Shown piece after piece: positions 23,854 through 36,093 of a DNA stretch of 64,000 nucleotides; the first letter of the stretch is position 1; every line of letters begins with the position of its first letter. Location: contig NC_060028.1 in the NCBI RefSeq assembly GCF_021134715.1, positions 1,572,501 to 1,636,500 of the forward strand, in the 5' to 3' direction. Below the pieces are notes generated by a model. That model was not told the origin of the DNA. It made no database searches and saw only the letters and a program-made list of their open reading frames with translations. The stretch is from Daphnia pulex (Eukaryota > Arthropoda > Branchiopoda > Diplostraca > Daphniidae). The translations under genes were made by a program, and so were the position numbers.

Positions 23854-25567
23854 TCATTTGAACTCCTCCAAGGCCGCAACCAGACGCTGTCGAGTGATCG
23901 GACTCTTCAATACTTTCAATTTATCTAAATATGCCACATGCAAATTTAAATAACTTTAAATTAGTTCACCGTTTCGGCGGATTTTTTAAAAAGTATCTAA
24001 CATTAAATCAACTCACTGAATATCGCATTCCTTCCGTTGGGATGGTGGCGATCGTTGCGCTGTCTCACGAAAATCCATTGGCGATCTGCGAATCGACACT
24101 CGATTATCCGGCCGTCCAAATTCCGGAGCTCTTTTGTCAGCTCGATGGTAGCGAAATAAATTTCAGTCCTATGCGGACCCACGGCATGCAGTTCAGCTCT
24201 TTTCAAACTGCTGAATCCAGTGATAACAAAAACCCATAAAATTAATTAATCAAATGCAAATAATATTTTTTTTTTTTTTTACTCTCCGGAACGCCAATAT
24301 TCGGGAAATTTCAAACGGAAAGTACAGGTATGGCTACTTGTTTCCGACCATTGAAACACGTCATAGCAAGTGCCGCATTTATAACCCTGAGGTGATTTAA
24401 GAACAAAATAGCAAAAAAATGAAGAAATCAAAAGTGGAAAACGTTTAAAACGCCCAAAAACTGACCTTTTCTCTCGGAAAGAAGACCAAACAGCGGAAGG
24501 AATATTTGAAAAGATCCTCGAATCCTTCGGACAAAAAATCCTCAGCCGAACGGGCGTCTCTGCAGTCGACAATGTCCAAATTAAAAGGTTCCTTATCATC
24601 CAATTCCATTGGCTTATCCAATCGCTGCTTCATTATCTCCTCCTTTGGAAAAACAAAATTAATTTCAACGACGTAATAGCGACACAATTTTTATTTATTT
24701 ACCTGGATGACGTTAATTCTGGCGCGAATATTTAAATCTACCAAATCCATCCCGTTACATCTGAAGGCATCGTGAATTAAAAAAGTTAACTTTCCGTTTT
24801 CACCGCTATCAGTACATTTTTCTCGGGTGATTATGCCGTCAAGGACGGTGTCGGTGATTGGGCGACCGTCGGACGAGATCATTCGAATAGAGCGATCGTC
24901 ATCCAACCGGAAGATGTGCTGGCTCATGTTCTCCAAGTAAATGTTACCGGCCAAGTCGACGTAGAGAAGGTAGCGCGTGCCGTTGGCTCTGGGAACGACG
25001 TCGTACGATTCCGAAGCGAGAAAATGGATGTTCTCATTGGACAATGTGACCGGCCACAAAGCCGGGAAAAAATCGGTCGGTCCCTTGGCGAATTCTCCCA
25101 AACGGACGTGCAATTGACGGACCAAATCGAAATCCGTCACCAGACGGACGCCTTCCACTTGCTCGTTTTCGTGGAATTTGGCCTCCGGGTCGATTTGGAC
25201 GAATTCCCCCGAAAATCCCGAACTAAACCAGAATAAAAATTCATCTCATAACTCTGTAACCATCTGAATAGTATCTGAATAAAATGTTGACACATAACAA
25301 TTTAGATCGTCATCACGTCAGACGACAAATAAGTTAAAGATGGGACTACGTTAATTTGAATCGTTCAAATTCTTAAAAAGATTCGCCCATTTTCTTTAAT
25401 TGAATTACTGTGATAACTGATAACACTTACCTAATAGGCTGTTGGTTACCTTTTCCGTCTTTTCCATCATCTCTAGATGCTGGACGACGCCAATTACTTT
25501 CATCCGATCTAGATTTGTTGTTGCCAACCGGCTTACGAGCGTTATTGAAGCGTCCAACTCGATCCAT
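23854..25567 (-). CDS. mRNA-capping guanylyltransferase-like pseudoenzyme
   Basis: Six exons: 25567-25431, 25222-24703, 24642-24466, 24386-24283, 24210-24017, 23924-23854; phases 2, 0, 0, 2, 1; 400 residues. After a basic, disordered leader (1-50) the protein follows the guanylyltransferase domain of animal capping enzymes: FPALWPVTLSNENI, then GTRYLLYVD, then HDAFRCNGMDLVDLNIR. The OB-fold end gives ELTKELRNLDGRIIECRF and QWIFVRQRNDR. There is no RNA triphosphatase domain. Motif I, normally KxDG with the GMP-bound lysine, reads RANG at 124-127. Motif III DGE reads DGI at 174. The motif IV DGL has gone, and the motif V lysines are replaced (GYKCG, FQWSE at 279-293). All frames and splice sites are intact, so the gene is kept but should not transfer GMP. 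Confidence 0.85.
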
Positions 25568-26342
25568 TTCAGAAAACCAATTGTTCTTCGTTTCTCCCTT
25601 CTCCCTTCCATTCGTCACCAGCAGTTAAAGTTGCCATCTTCGCAAATGAAACGTTTATTAATCCGAAACCCTCCGGCAGGGTCGTATGGCAGGCTACAAC
25701 GTCATCTATAGCCGAAGTCGTGTTGCAACACGCACAAAGACGTGCTGACTAATTGGTCGAAGATCAATTTACACGAGTTCGACAATAAGAAAGTTTTTGG
25801 TTTGTTCTGTGCTGGCCATGCACAAAACCGAATCCAATTGAAATTTCTCTGAACTATTTGTTCCTTTTAACTTACCAACAATTTAAAGCCCAGTGAAACA
25901 AAAAATAATAATAAGTGAAAAATTCTAGTCTGCTTCGATATTTCAGTAAGATATTTGCGTGTCTGTATATACCACAAAATGTGGGTTTGATATTTACCCA
26001 GGTTAAACCTTTATCGCAACGAGATATTCTTTATTCTGGGGCGGTTGAAAAGTGTTGTCTTGTTTTTTTGGGGCCATAATTCAATTGCACCATATACATT
26101 CGTTGGCATACATTATATAGCCTATATCAGAGTTATCCAAATCGTGATGTCACAGTGTCAGTTACGTCAATTGTGAACCATGAACTCATCTTGTTTGTTT
26201 CCCCTTGTTATCTTAAAAAAAAAATTAATTAGTGGCTTTAGAGACGCACGTAACAAGAGACGATAAATAGCGGAAGTCGAACGTCAAACCACACCAGTCA
26301 CTCTCACATCTGACAAGTCACACACACACCCGGAGCAATAAT
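25568..26342. promoter_or_regulatory. Divergent intergenic region
   Basis: It separates the capping-like gene (-) from the first protease homologue (+). A GATAAATAG box at about 26261 is a plausible TATA element for the latter, about 80 nt upstream of its ATG. Confidence 0.4.
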
Positions 26343-27631
26343 ATGCAGAAAACTACTGCCGTACTTCTCGCCATCTTTTACTGCGTTGCAGGTAATTAAT
26401 AATTAATTCATTTCTATAAAGTCTCAAAAATAATTTGCGTTTAATAATTAATTTCATTGAAATTTAATTTCGTTGGAATAAAAAGGAGCGCCGACTTACG
26501 ATGAGCGCATAGTAGGTGGTGACATAGCTTCGGCCGGCCAGTTTCCGTACGTTGTTTCTTTGACGGAAAACAACCGCCACTTTTGCAGCGGGTTCATCTA
26601 CAGCGAGAGGTGGGTTGTCACGACGGCCTCCTGCGTCTCCGGTAAAATTCCCAGCGCCCTGAGGGCCGTCGTCGGACAGCAAGATTTAACCAAGCCGGAT
26701 GCCAATGAAGAAATCATCTCGATTTACCAGATTAAAATTTTCACTCAATACGACGCCGTCAATCAGGCCAACGACATTGCCCTCATTCAGGTAAAGGCAG
26801 TGACCAACAATTATTTCATTTTATCTCAGCTGTTTCTGTTATCTAATAATTATTTTTTTTTAAATCTTTTTTTAATTTTATACAGTTGACTAAAAATATT
26901 ACGTTCAGCACTCCGAATGGAGTTTACTTCATTAATTACAACGAAGTTGACCCCAACAATCCTGAGGCTACCGTTATGGGCTGGGGAGCCAATCAGGTAT
27001 AGTTAAATTAAATGCATAATCATCACTCAGAAATATCACAAATGGAATTTTTTTTTTTTTTTATAGGACGGTGGATTTGAATCGACGAGACTTCATTACG
27101 CCGCAATGGATATCCAAACGGGAACGTCTTGTGGCGATTACGTCAGCGGCTCTGAGTTCCAGGTGGCTACCATGTTATGCGCACAAAGCAGTGCCACTAG
27201 CGGTAAATATTTAAATTGATTATGCTCAAATTGTTAGATATAAACTCATTTTGTGCTTTTGGATCGACCAATCAGCCGTTGGCGGAGCTCCGTGCCAATA
27301 CGACGAGGGCTCACCGTTGGTACAAATCGTCCAGGGCAAATCGACGGCCGTGGGGATCATGTCCAAAAACCTGGGCTGCTCCGTCGACCTGCCCAGCGTT
27401 TACACCCGTCTGTCGGTGTACTACTCGTGGTTCCTGCAGACGGCCGGCCAGCAATCGGTGGATGAAACCACCGTCCCTACCGAACCCCAAACAGAGGCCC
27501 CCATTACGACCGAGGCGGTAATCACGACCGAGGAGGTGATTATTACGACTGAGGCGGTTGAGATCACGACTGAACTCGTGACAGAAGAAGTTATTGTTAC
27601 AACAGAGGAAACAGTTGTTCCTTTTATTTAA
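26343..27631 (+). CDS. Serine protease homologue 1 with Glu/Thr tail
   Basis: Five exons: 26343-26391, 26486-26790, 26886-26996, 27067-27202, 27276-27631; 318 residues. A signal peptide (MQKTTAVLLAIFYCVAG) is followed by a short pro-stretch and RIVGG. The chymotrypsin fold is complete, but the TAAHC motif reads TTASC, so His57 is Ser. Asp102 is kept (NDIAL). GDSGGP reads YDEGSP, so Ser195 is Glu. It is therefore a secreted non-catalytic homologue. The other six genes have an intron right after this ASC exon; here exons 2 and 3 are fused. The last 50 residues are repeats of ITTEEV type, acidic and Thr-rich, possibly O-glycosylated. Confidence 0.88.
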
Positions 27632-28664
27632 ATTATTTGCGCTGTAAATGCACAATAGAAAATCTAATTAAATCGGATTAGAGTATTTATTTTATGCGAT
27701 AATAATTCAAATATTACATTAAAGCCAAGGAAATAAGTTCTCGAAGTTCTCTATAGGCATAGTCTATTTACAAGGTGTACTAGGTCATAGTGAATTATAC
27801 TGAATGTAATTGAGTGAACGTCTAGCAGGTAAATATTATCGATATCAACAATTGCAAGGTAAATAATGCTATATACATGAACTTAGTGACGTAACACAAC
27901 AAAGATCTTATGGTATATCTTTTTGTCGACAGAGATGCAATCACTTGGTTCAAACGGAGATTATGTTTTCTTGATTGAAGGATAAGACGATCACGTACAC
28001 ACTTTCTGACAGGCCCGGGGCAATAAGTGTACGCATATTAGACATGTGATGCAACGGTTACGTAAAACTCGAAACAATTCAGACAATTTGACAGTCGAAT
28101 AATGGACCAAATCGACTATCGAAATTGTGGTAAAATAATTCAAATGAAGAAATTCACTGTTTGTTATTAAAGCGTAGAATTTTAATGATGATTCTGAAAT
28201 CCAAATTTATAAAGGGTTGCGGTAGCGACACAATAAAGATATAGCAGACATTCTAGAAAGATTCTTCAATATTTGACTCCAACTATCTGACATTCTTATT
28301 CCAATATTTACAAACACATTGATTGACTTGTAGATGCAGGATCTGATGCCGTGAGCCCGTGACAAGGAAACTGGATTTTTAAACGGTTAACTGATCATTA
28401 TCAGACTGTTGCTTATTTGTTTATTAACGGGGCAAAAATCATATAAGCTGCAACACAATTGTGTAGCTCTGAACGAACTTTTGTGGAGTTGGGACTTCGA
28501 GACGCTCAAATACATCAATCACGGCCTATCAGCTTCATAAATGACGTCCCACGAGCTAATAATGATTGTTATATTTATAGACGGGAAGACAAAGCCAAAC
28601 TATTTGAGGTTCAGGCAACAACTAAATACGCCTCACAGTGTATATAGTTCGTGAGAGCATAACC
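27632..28664. other. Intergenic in the protease homologue array
   Basis: No gene seen. A CATATAAGC box at about 28439-28447 is a likely TATA element for the next gene. Confidence 0.4.
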
Positions 28665-30230
28665 ATGAGTAATTACGTTCTCCTCCTCGCTGTCTTGATT
28701 TGCTCTGCCACGGGTATGGATGTATTTTATAAAGACAAATTTTGATTGAATTAAAATATTGAAATTATCCAATAAAATTGCGTTTGATTCAAGGCTTTCC
28801 GGCGAATAATAATGGGCGCATCACTGGCGGAGGGCTGGCCTCACCTGGACAATTCCCTTACGTCGTTTCCGTCACGGAGGATGGTCGTCATTTTTGCGGA
28901 GGATTTATTTACAGCCAGGGATGGATCGTAACAACAGCCTCGTGCGTCTCAGGGTAAAATTAAACTCTAAATAACTTAGGAAATAAATATAAAATTGTAC
29001 GTCGTTTTATTAATTAGGAAATCTGCGAGTAAACTGAAAGTGGTCGTTGGCCAGCAGGAACTCACCATGGTCGATCCTTACGAGGAAACCATTTCCGTCT
29101 ACCAGATTCACGTCATCGATCGGTACAACAGCACCACTAAGGTGAACGACGTCGCCCTTCTTCAGGTAAAAATCCAATTAGCAAATAATCTATAGTTTCA
29201 TTTTCTTCGTTTAAATTATTAGTATCTCTTTTCAAATTTTATTACACAGCTGATGCAGAACATCAGTTTCAGCTCGCCTGATCAAGTTTACTTTATCAAT
29301 TACGACGAGATGGATGCAACTCAACCGGAGGGAACTACGATCGGATGGGGTACCACTCAGGTATTTAGTTAGAGTCTCATTTTATTTGAAAAATAAATTG
29401 GTCATTTTAACGATTGATGCCAAATGATTTGATTGCAAAAACAGGAAGGGGGATTCGAATCGACGAAACTTCGCTACGCTTCCATGAGTATTTCCAATGC
29501 AAAGACTTGCGGTGATTACACCGAACAAGAATTCCAAACTGGAACCATGATCTGCGCAGACACCAGCGCTGCCACAAGTAATAATTATTTTTTAAACAAA
29601 ATCTTTACAATTTTTATTCGATTATAATTGATTTTTTTAAATTTATATATTTTGACAGCCGACGCCGGTGCTCCGTGTCAGTACGATGAAGGATCGCCGA
29701 TGATTCAAACATTTTATGGTAAACCCGTTGCTGTGGGGATCATGTCGAAAAACCGGGGCTGCTCCGTCGACCTGCCCAGCGTTTACACCCGTCTGTCCGT
29801 TTACTACGCCTGGTTTTCGCAGGTGGCCGGCCATCAACCGGTGGATAGCCTCACAACAACGTCGGCTGGACCCACTGACCCTAATACGGGCAGTACCAGT
29901 ACGACAGCGGCCATCAGCACAACTTCGGGAGCGAGTACGACAACCGGAATCAGTAGCACGACAACCGGAATGAGTAGTACGACGACCGGAATGAGTAGTA
30001 CGACGACTGGAGTCAGTAGTACGTCAACGGAAGCCACCACGATGACGACGGAAGCCAGTACGACGACGGGCCGGCCCACTTTAACTCCGACGCCAACGAC
30101 TAGGGAGCCTATTACCTTGCCACCGGATTTTACTATTCCGCCCACGACGACAAAGGCCCCCATTTTCACCCGACCACCTCTTCAGATTAAAGCCCTTAAA
30201 GTTATTCAACCATTAGAAAAGTCAAATTAG
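28665..30230 (+). CDS. Serine protease homologue 2 with mucin-like tail
   Basis: Six exons: 28665-28713, 28794-28953, 29018-29165, 29250-29360, 29445-29577, 29659-30230; phases 1, 2, 0, 0, 1; 390 residues, the longest of the array. Signal peptide MSNYVLLLAVLICSATG, then GRITGGG at the pro-cleavage site. The catalytic His is Ser (TTASC), Asp is kept as Asp in VNDVAL, and the catalytic Ser is Glu (YDEGSP). The C-terminal 130 residues are Thr/Ser-rich with tandem GMSSTTT-type heptads (about 29947-30015) and then Pro/Thr sequence, like a mucin stalk. A secreted, probably heavily O-glycosylated pseudoprotease is likely. Confidence 0.88.
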
Positions 30231-30895
30231 ATTTGTACTGTATATGAAAACAAAGAATTGGTATTTCGTAACATATTCTATCTAGACTTATTGTCCTGCC
30301 AGCTTATATATAAATATTGGATTAAGTGTTTTTCGTATATTGTTAATTGTAAACCGGGTTATGATGCTATTCAGTTTTTTAATTTTTTAATTTTTACGTT
30401 GTAGATACATTGCAGTAGCATTATACTGCATCATTTAGACCGCTAATACGAGATTAGAGTTATCAACAAATGACGCGTGTAAACAAATACACTGATAAAG
30501 ATATAAAATCCCTATCGTTCTTGATAATAATAAAACCTAAAAAAAAAAAACAAGCGTGCGAGATTGACATTCGAGAGTCGAGACTTTTGTTATCCATAAA
30601 TGTTTTGAAGCAAACAAATTACACGCGTGGGGTTGTTAGCTCAGGCGAGGGATATGTCTTTGAACCCTCAGGCTTAGATCCACAAAAGCAAAAACTCCTT
30701 CGTGAAAGCCTTCCAACTTTAGATAATATTATGGGATATATTTTGTAAGATATAAACTCGACCACCTCTCGATCATATCTGAACTATCGATTTTGACTGT
30801 CCAAAGTTCAGCGTAAAAACAAATTTATTTGGGAATAAGAAATCCAAGAGGGACGAATGCCATTTGAAAATTAAACGCTGTTTTCACCCGATGGA
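30231..30895. other. Intergenic with shared promoter element
   Basis: The bases GACTGTCCAAAGTTCAGCG occur near 30796, about 100 nt upstream of homologue 3, and recur upstream of homologue 4. Confidence 0.5.
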
Positions 30896-32476
30896 ATGAT
30901 GGGAAGCATGATGAAGTTTATTTTCGTTCTACTTGCTGCAGCTCTGTCATCTATTGCAGGTAAGCCTGGATGAGCATTAATTGCTATCAACATATTCAAA
31001 TAGTGACCGCTACCTTTACCAAGTGTTAACTAAAGTGTATTTTAAAAGGGCTGAACACTTGGAATAACCGCATTACCAGTGGTGATTTGGCTTCAAAGGG
31101 ACCGCAATTTCCGTACGTAGTATCGATCACTGAAAATGACCGTCATTTTTGCGGTGGATTCATTTACAGCTCACAGTGGGTCGTCACAGCAGCTTCCTGT
31201 ATTGATGGGTAAATTTAATTATTTACCTTACTAAAAACTTGACCACTTTTTAACTATTATGCGCGTTTTATACGTATAATAATCTTCCAGGAAATCAGTA
31301 AGCGCACTGAAAGTCGTTGTCGGACAGTTGAGCTCCACAGTCCTGGATGTAAACGAGCAGATATTTGACGTCGATACTCTCACTATTTTCCCAGAATACA
31401 ACAGTACGGACAAACTGAATGATATCGCTCTCATCAAGGTAAATATGAAAAGTATTCATAACCGCGGGGAAGAAATGTTAGCAATGTTTCGCCTTCTCAT
31501 CGATAATTTATTTCCAATAGTTAACTCCGGATATTCAATTTGATGACGTCTACGTTGATTTCATCTTATACAAAGAAGCCACCTGGACGGTTGGTTTAGT
31601 CATGGGATGGGGCGCAACATTCGTAGGCTATAATACGTTTCCCTTTAATTTACAAATCAATTCAGAATTTCAATTATTAGAACTATGTATTTATTACACT
31701 TGTAATGGAAATCGAAACAGGAAGGGGGAAAAGAATCCATCAGTCTTCGCTACGGAGCGGTTGTACCAATATCGATGGGCGTTCCGCCTCAATGTGGAAA
31801 TTTTACAAGTGCAGAATTCAATATGACGACCACGATATGCGCAGGGGGCACCATTGCATCCGCATGTAAGAAAATCAATTCTTTTTCTACTTTTACTTGA
31901 CTTTTTAGTCTATAACATTAGGTTGATTATAAAGTTAAGACAGAGTTAAGATATTTCATTTTTGCAGTTTAATTTTGGATTGATTACTGTAGATTGTCAC
32001 GATTAGTGTACTACCGGTAACAGTTAAGTCGAAAAGTTCCAATAAAAAAAAAATAATAACGTTGTTTGTTTCGTGGTATTTAAAATTTCTGGGTTGCAAC
32101 TTGAAGGCCTAGCGATAATCTATGAAAATTTGAGTGTTTGCATTTAAAAATTTGTATTTTAGGTGATAAAGAGTTTATTGTGTTTTTGCAAAATAATAAA
32201 AAATATTTTTTTCATTTTAATCAATGTAATCGCTTTACAGATCCGGGTGGTTCTCCTTGCCAGTACGACGAAGGTTCTCCACTCGTTCAAGATTTCGTTG
32301 ATCCTGATACGTCACAGATGATTCCCACGGCTGTTGGTATCTTCTCCAAGACTGCAATCTGCGGGTATGGAATCCCAGAAGCTGCCGGTATTTACACCCG
32401 TTTGTCCGAATTTAGCTCTTGGCTGCTGGACACGGCAGGTGAACAGCCAGTCCGCCGAGCTTTTAATACACGTTAA
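30896..32476 (+). CDS. Serine protease homologue 3
   Basis: Six exons: 30896-30959, 31049-31208, 31291-31438, 31521-31622, 31721-31865, 32241-32476; 284 residues. The first ATG of two adjacent ATGs was taken; MMKFIFVLLAAALSS, four codons later, is an equally good signal-peptide start. The catalytic His position is Ser (TAASC), NDIAL keeps Asp102, and the Ser site reads DEGSP. It lacks the repeat tail and ends shortly after the last helix. Intron 5 is enlarged to about 375 nt. Closest to homologue 4 by the shared DPDTS insert after the mutated active site. Confidence 0.87.
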
Positions 32477-33689
32477 AAAACAGATGCAGTCGCCATTAAT
32501 ACATAATCACTAGGCCTACATGTATACTATGTTACGTAAAAAAATTACATGGATTTATTCCAGGTTTATACTTGTATATACTGTGCGCAGGAAAATTCAA
32601 CTAATGGGCTACTGGCTACCTACTACTTATAGCAATGGCTGCTCTTCATTATACCTATACAATTAGGGGTTAGCGTTTACCATAAAGAAAACGCAAACGC
32701 GAATATTAATAAGGATATAAAATCTTTATTATTGAAATTGATAATCAACCCAAACAAAACGAGCGTTCTCTTATTTTACTTACTTTAATTTACCTTAAAC
32801 GATTGATGGTAGTATCCATAAATGATGAGCAAATAGTTGAATGTTCTTTACGGTTCCATATTACAAGGTCCCACACTTACGTCACACACTTGTTGATACA
32901 AAAAGTGATATTCGTTTTGACTGTTTTGACAGTTTTGATTGAGCAGTCAGGCTTAATCACCTTCCCGATGTGGATTACAACTGGACCGATAAGGCACAAA
33001 AAAAAAACAAAAAAAAAAAAACAATTTGAAACTTTTGAAATAATTTATAATATGTTTCTTCTTCTCATCGATACTTAATGTGAACCTGTGTATAGCAAGA
33101 ATTAGAGACTGGCCAGATAGAATAGAAATGAAAAATAAACAAATACCCGGCCAACTCTGATTGGAAGGTTTATAATTTTTTGCTACGACCTCCTTTATAG
33201 CAATGAGACATTTTCTAATTCTTCTTGACAATAAGAGTCCTCGGAACTGTCTATCTAGAAATAATCAATTTTAAATTTTTATTCGCCCAATAACTAGTTA
33301 TGATACATATAGGCTATCTTCACTCAAAATTTCATTTACAAAAGTTGATCTCTAGGTACGTAGAATTTCTCCTTCTGACGAACTCGATCACGTAGATATC
33401 GATATACTGCTGATGTTGTTACATAACGCAAAAAAAAACAAAATCAATTACTCTTATGTGATCTTGATGTTCCTACATTTAGAGTGGTTATCATTTAATA
33501 TTATAGCAGCAAACTTAGTTTTAGGAATGCTACAAAATTTCTTAGCTAGGATAACTACATTAACTCTGTTATCTGGACTATCAGATTTAACTGTCCAAAG
33601 TTCAGCGTAAACAATGTTGCTAAGGAAAGTGAGACCTATAAGCAAGCTGAGTGCTGTCATTTACATATACACTATTAACAAGCGATAGA
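32477..33689. other. Intergenic with shared promoter element
   Basis: ACTGTCCAAAGTTCAGCGTA at about 33590-33609, some 80-100 nt upstream of homologue 4, matches the element before homologue 3. Otherwise AT-rich, with an A-run near 33000. Confidence 0.5.
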
Positions 33690-35164
33690 ATGGAGAGCAA
33701 GAAGCTCGTTTTTGTTCTATACGCTACAGTTCTCTCCTACGTCGCAGGTAAGCCAAGAATATAGGGGACCAATAGTTTAAAACATAATTGGCACCTTGGC
33801 ACTCTTCTAATGAAAATCAATTCAATTCATATCCTTTAAAGGGCTGTACACCTCGAATGACCGCATTATTAATGGCGGTTTGGCCTCACCCGGACAATTT
33901 CCGTACGTAGCATCGATCACTGAAAACGGCCGTCATTTCTGTGGAGGATTCATTTACAGCTCACGATGGGTCGTTACCGCAGCTTCCTGTATTGAAGGGT
34001 GAAATTTAAATAACTTAATTAATTTTGCTCTTTTGTTACTTAAGTCCCATTCGCTAACGAAATTTCATTTTATGTATATGTTTTGATTGTATAATATTTT
34101 TAGGAAATCATTGAATGTATTGAATGTCGTTGTTGGACAGTTGAGCACCATAAATCCGGATGTTAACGAGCAGACAATGAATGTCTATACCCTCAATATT
34201 TTCCCCGGATACAACAGTACGAACAAACTGAATGATATCGCTCTCATCAGAGTAAATATCGAAAGGCGATCATTTTGAGATTTCATGACCGTCTTTTCAT
34301 TAATGATTAATTTTTAACAGTTAACAGCGGATATTCAATTTGATGAAGCCAATGTTGATTTCATCGTATATAAAGAAGCCAACGGACTGACATTTGGACT
34401 AGTCATGGGATGGGGTGCAACTTTTGTACGTTTTATTAAATTGGAATTAATCTTATTTAATTTTGAATTACACTGGTATCATGAACATTTCAACAGGAAG
34501 GGGGATTGGAATCGGTCAATCTTCGCTATGGAGCGGTGTCACCATATCCAGTGGTAGACGCTTCGTCTAAATGTGGAGATTTTCTCAGCACTGAATTTAA
34601 TTTTACGTCCACGATATGTGCGGGGGCCACAGCCGCAACCGCATGTAACAACATTTTAAATTTTTAAATTATTTTATTATTGCTATACCTCGTCTCCTAT
34701 TGAATTGGCCCATACATAAAATAAAAACCACAAAAAGGTTTCAATCAAATTAAGATATAATTCCTTTTCAAAGTTACTCCATGTATTATTTTGTCATGTA
34801 ATAACGGTAGGCTAATTAATAATAATTCTTAGGTGAAATAGTCACACTACAGGTTATTTTTAAAGAGTAAAATTCGTTACCTATTCATTATAGCAAAATA
34901 TTCTTTCAAATTACAGATCCCGGCGGTTCACCTTGTCAGTACGACGAAGGTTCCCCATTCGTTCAAGATTTTGTTGATCCTGACACGTCAAAGGTGATTC
35001 CCACTGCTGTGGGCATTTTTTCCAAGAATAAAATGTGCGCCTACGGAACCCTTGAAGCTATAAGCGTTTACACCCGTTTGTCCGTGTTTTATCCTTGGTT
35101 CCTAGCCACGGCAGGTGAACAACCGGTTCGCTCCAAAAAAGACACTAAAGGCACAGCACGATGA
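33690..35164 (+). CDS. Serine protease homologue 4
   Basis: Six exons: 33690-33747, 33842-33998, 34104-34251, 34321-34425, 34497-34644, 34917-35164; 287 residues. Signal peptide MESKKLVFVLYATVLS. The His site is Ser (TAASC), Asp102 is kept, and the Ser site is DEGSPF. Exon phases equal those of homologues 2, 3, 5, 6 and 7. It has the DPDTS insert shared with homologue 3, which with the shared upstream element marks the pair as the most recent duplication in the array. A short basic tail replaces the Thr-rich tails. Confidence 0.87.
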
Positions 35165-36093
35165 AAATTCAAGTATCTTGCACACGGTCAAAAGGGAACG
35201 GAGGAGAAATATATTTCACCCCTTGTCGCTTCGTGTAAGCAGCAGATATTCGGCACGATTCTACTGCTATGCATATCACATTATTGTTGTTGTATCATAC
35301 AAATAATAAAGTAATAATAACCAACTATAATAATATAGCCTAGTCATAAAAATAATAACCATTAAAATTGTACTTGGTATGCTGATAGTTTGTAGTTGTC
35401 CTTTATCTAGTCTTTTTGCCCCAAAATCAATTGTCAAAATACAAGTCCATGCAGCATATTTTTTAAATAAAAAATGTTCACGAGTCTGCGTACAATTCAC
35501 ACCATTGTTTTTTGGATTTAGCTGATTGCCATAAACAGCAGGCTATGTGTATTTAACGAGAGAATAAATAAAAACAACCAGCAAAAACAAATTTGTTGTT
35601 CAGTGCGCGTTGCAGAAATTTATACAACTCAATAAAATAATATCTAGACAAGTAGACAATGTAAAATTATTAGAGCACATCCAAAAATAGGAAAAGTGGA
35701 GAGTCTATTCAGTGGAACAGCTTTTCGAAAAAAAACTTTTGTGGCTTGTCAAAACCTGGAACAATAAGAAAGTGTGTAATTGCATGCGTGCCTATATACG
35801 GTAAAATATGCGAATTCCTAAATAATATATTAATGTTCCTCATTCATAATCTGTAGGCCTACGTATATACAAATTTCATGTATATAACCGGTAAATTCAA
35901 AAATCTAGCAAATACAGAAAACGCTGCTTAACTCTCGGCTTAACTGCCATCGATCACTCGCTATCAGGATCACATCACTATAATCAGAGCCGTTCAAAGT
36001 TTAGGATAAGCAACATATTATTTGGGGATAAGAGCTCGACCAAACAGGACTATTGTCATTTACGAACGCTGTTTGCATTCAACAAGATCCAAC
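35165..36093. other. Intergenic, AT-rich
   Basis: No gene or repeat is supported. Candidate regulatory sequence for homologue 5 lies near 35990-36010, with GTTCAAAGTTTAGGATAAG resembling the element of homologues 3 and 4. Confidence 0.35.

Noticed and set aside
24003-24240. Separate small gene downstream of the capping-like gene
   Set aside because: Splicing at 24283 to 24210 keeps phase and continues the OB-fold homology, so it is exon 5 of the same gene.
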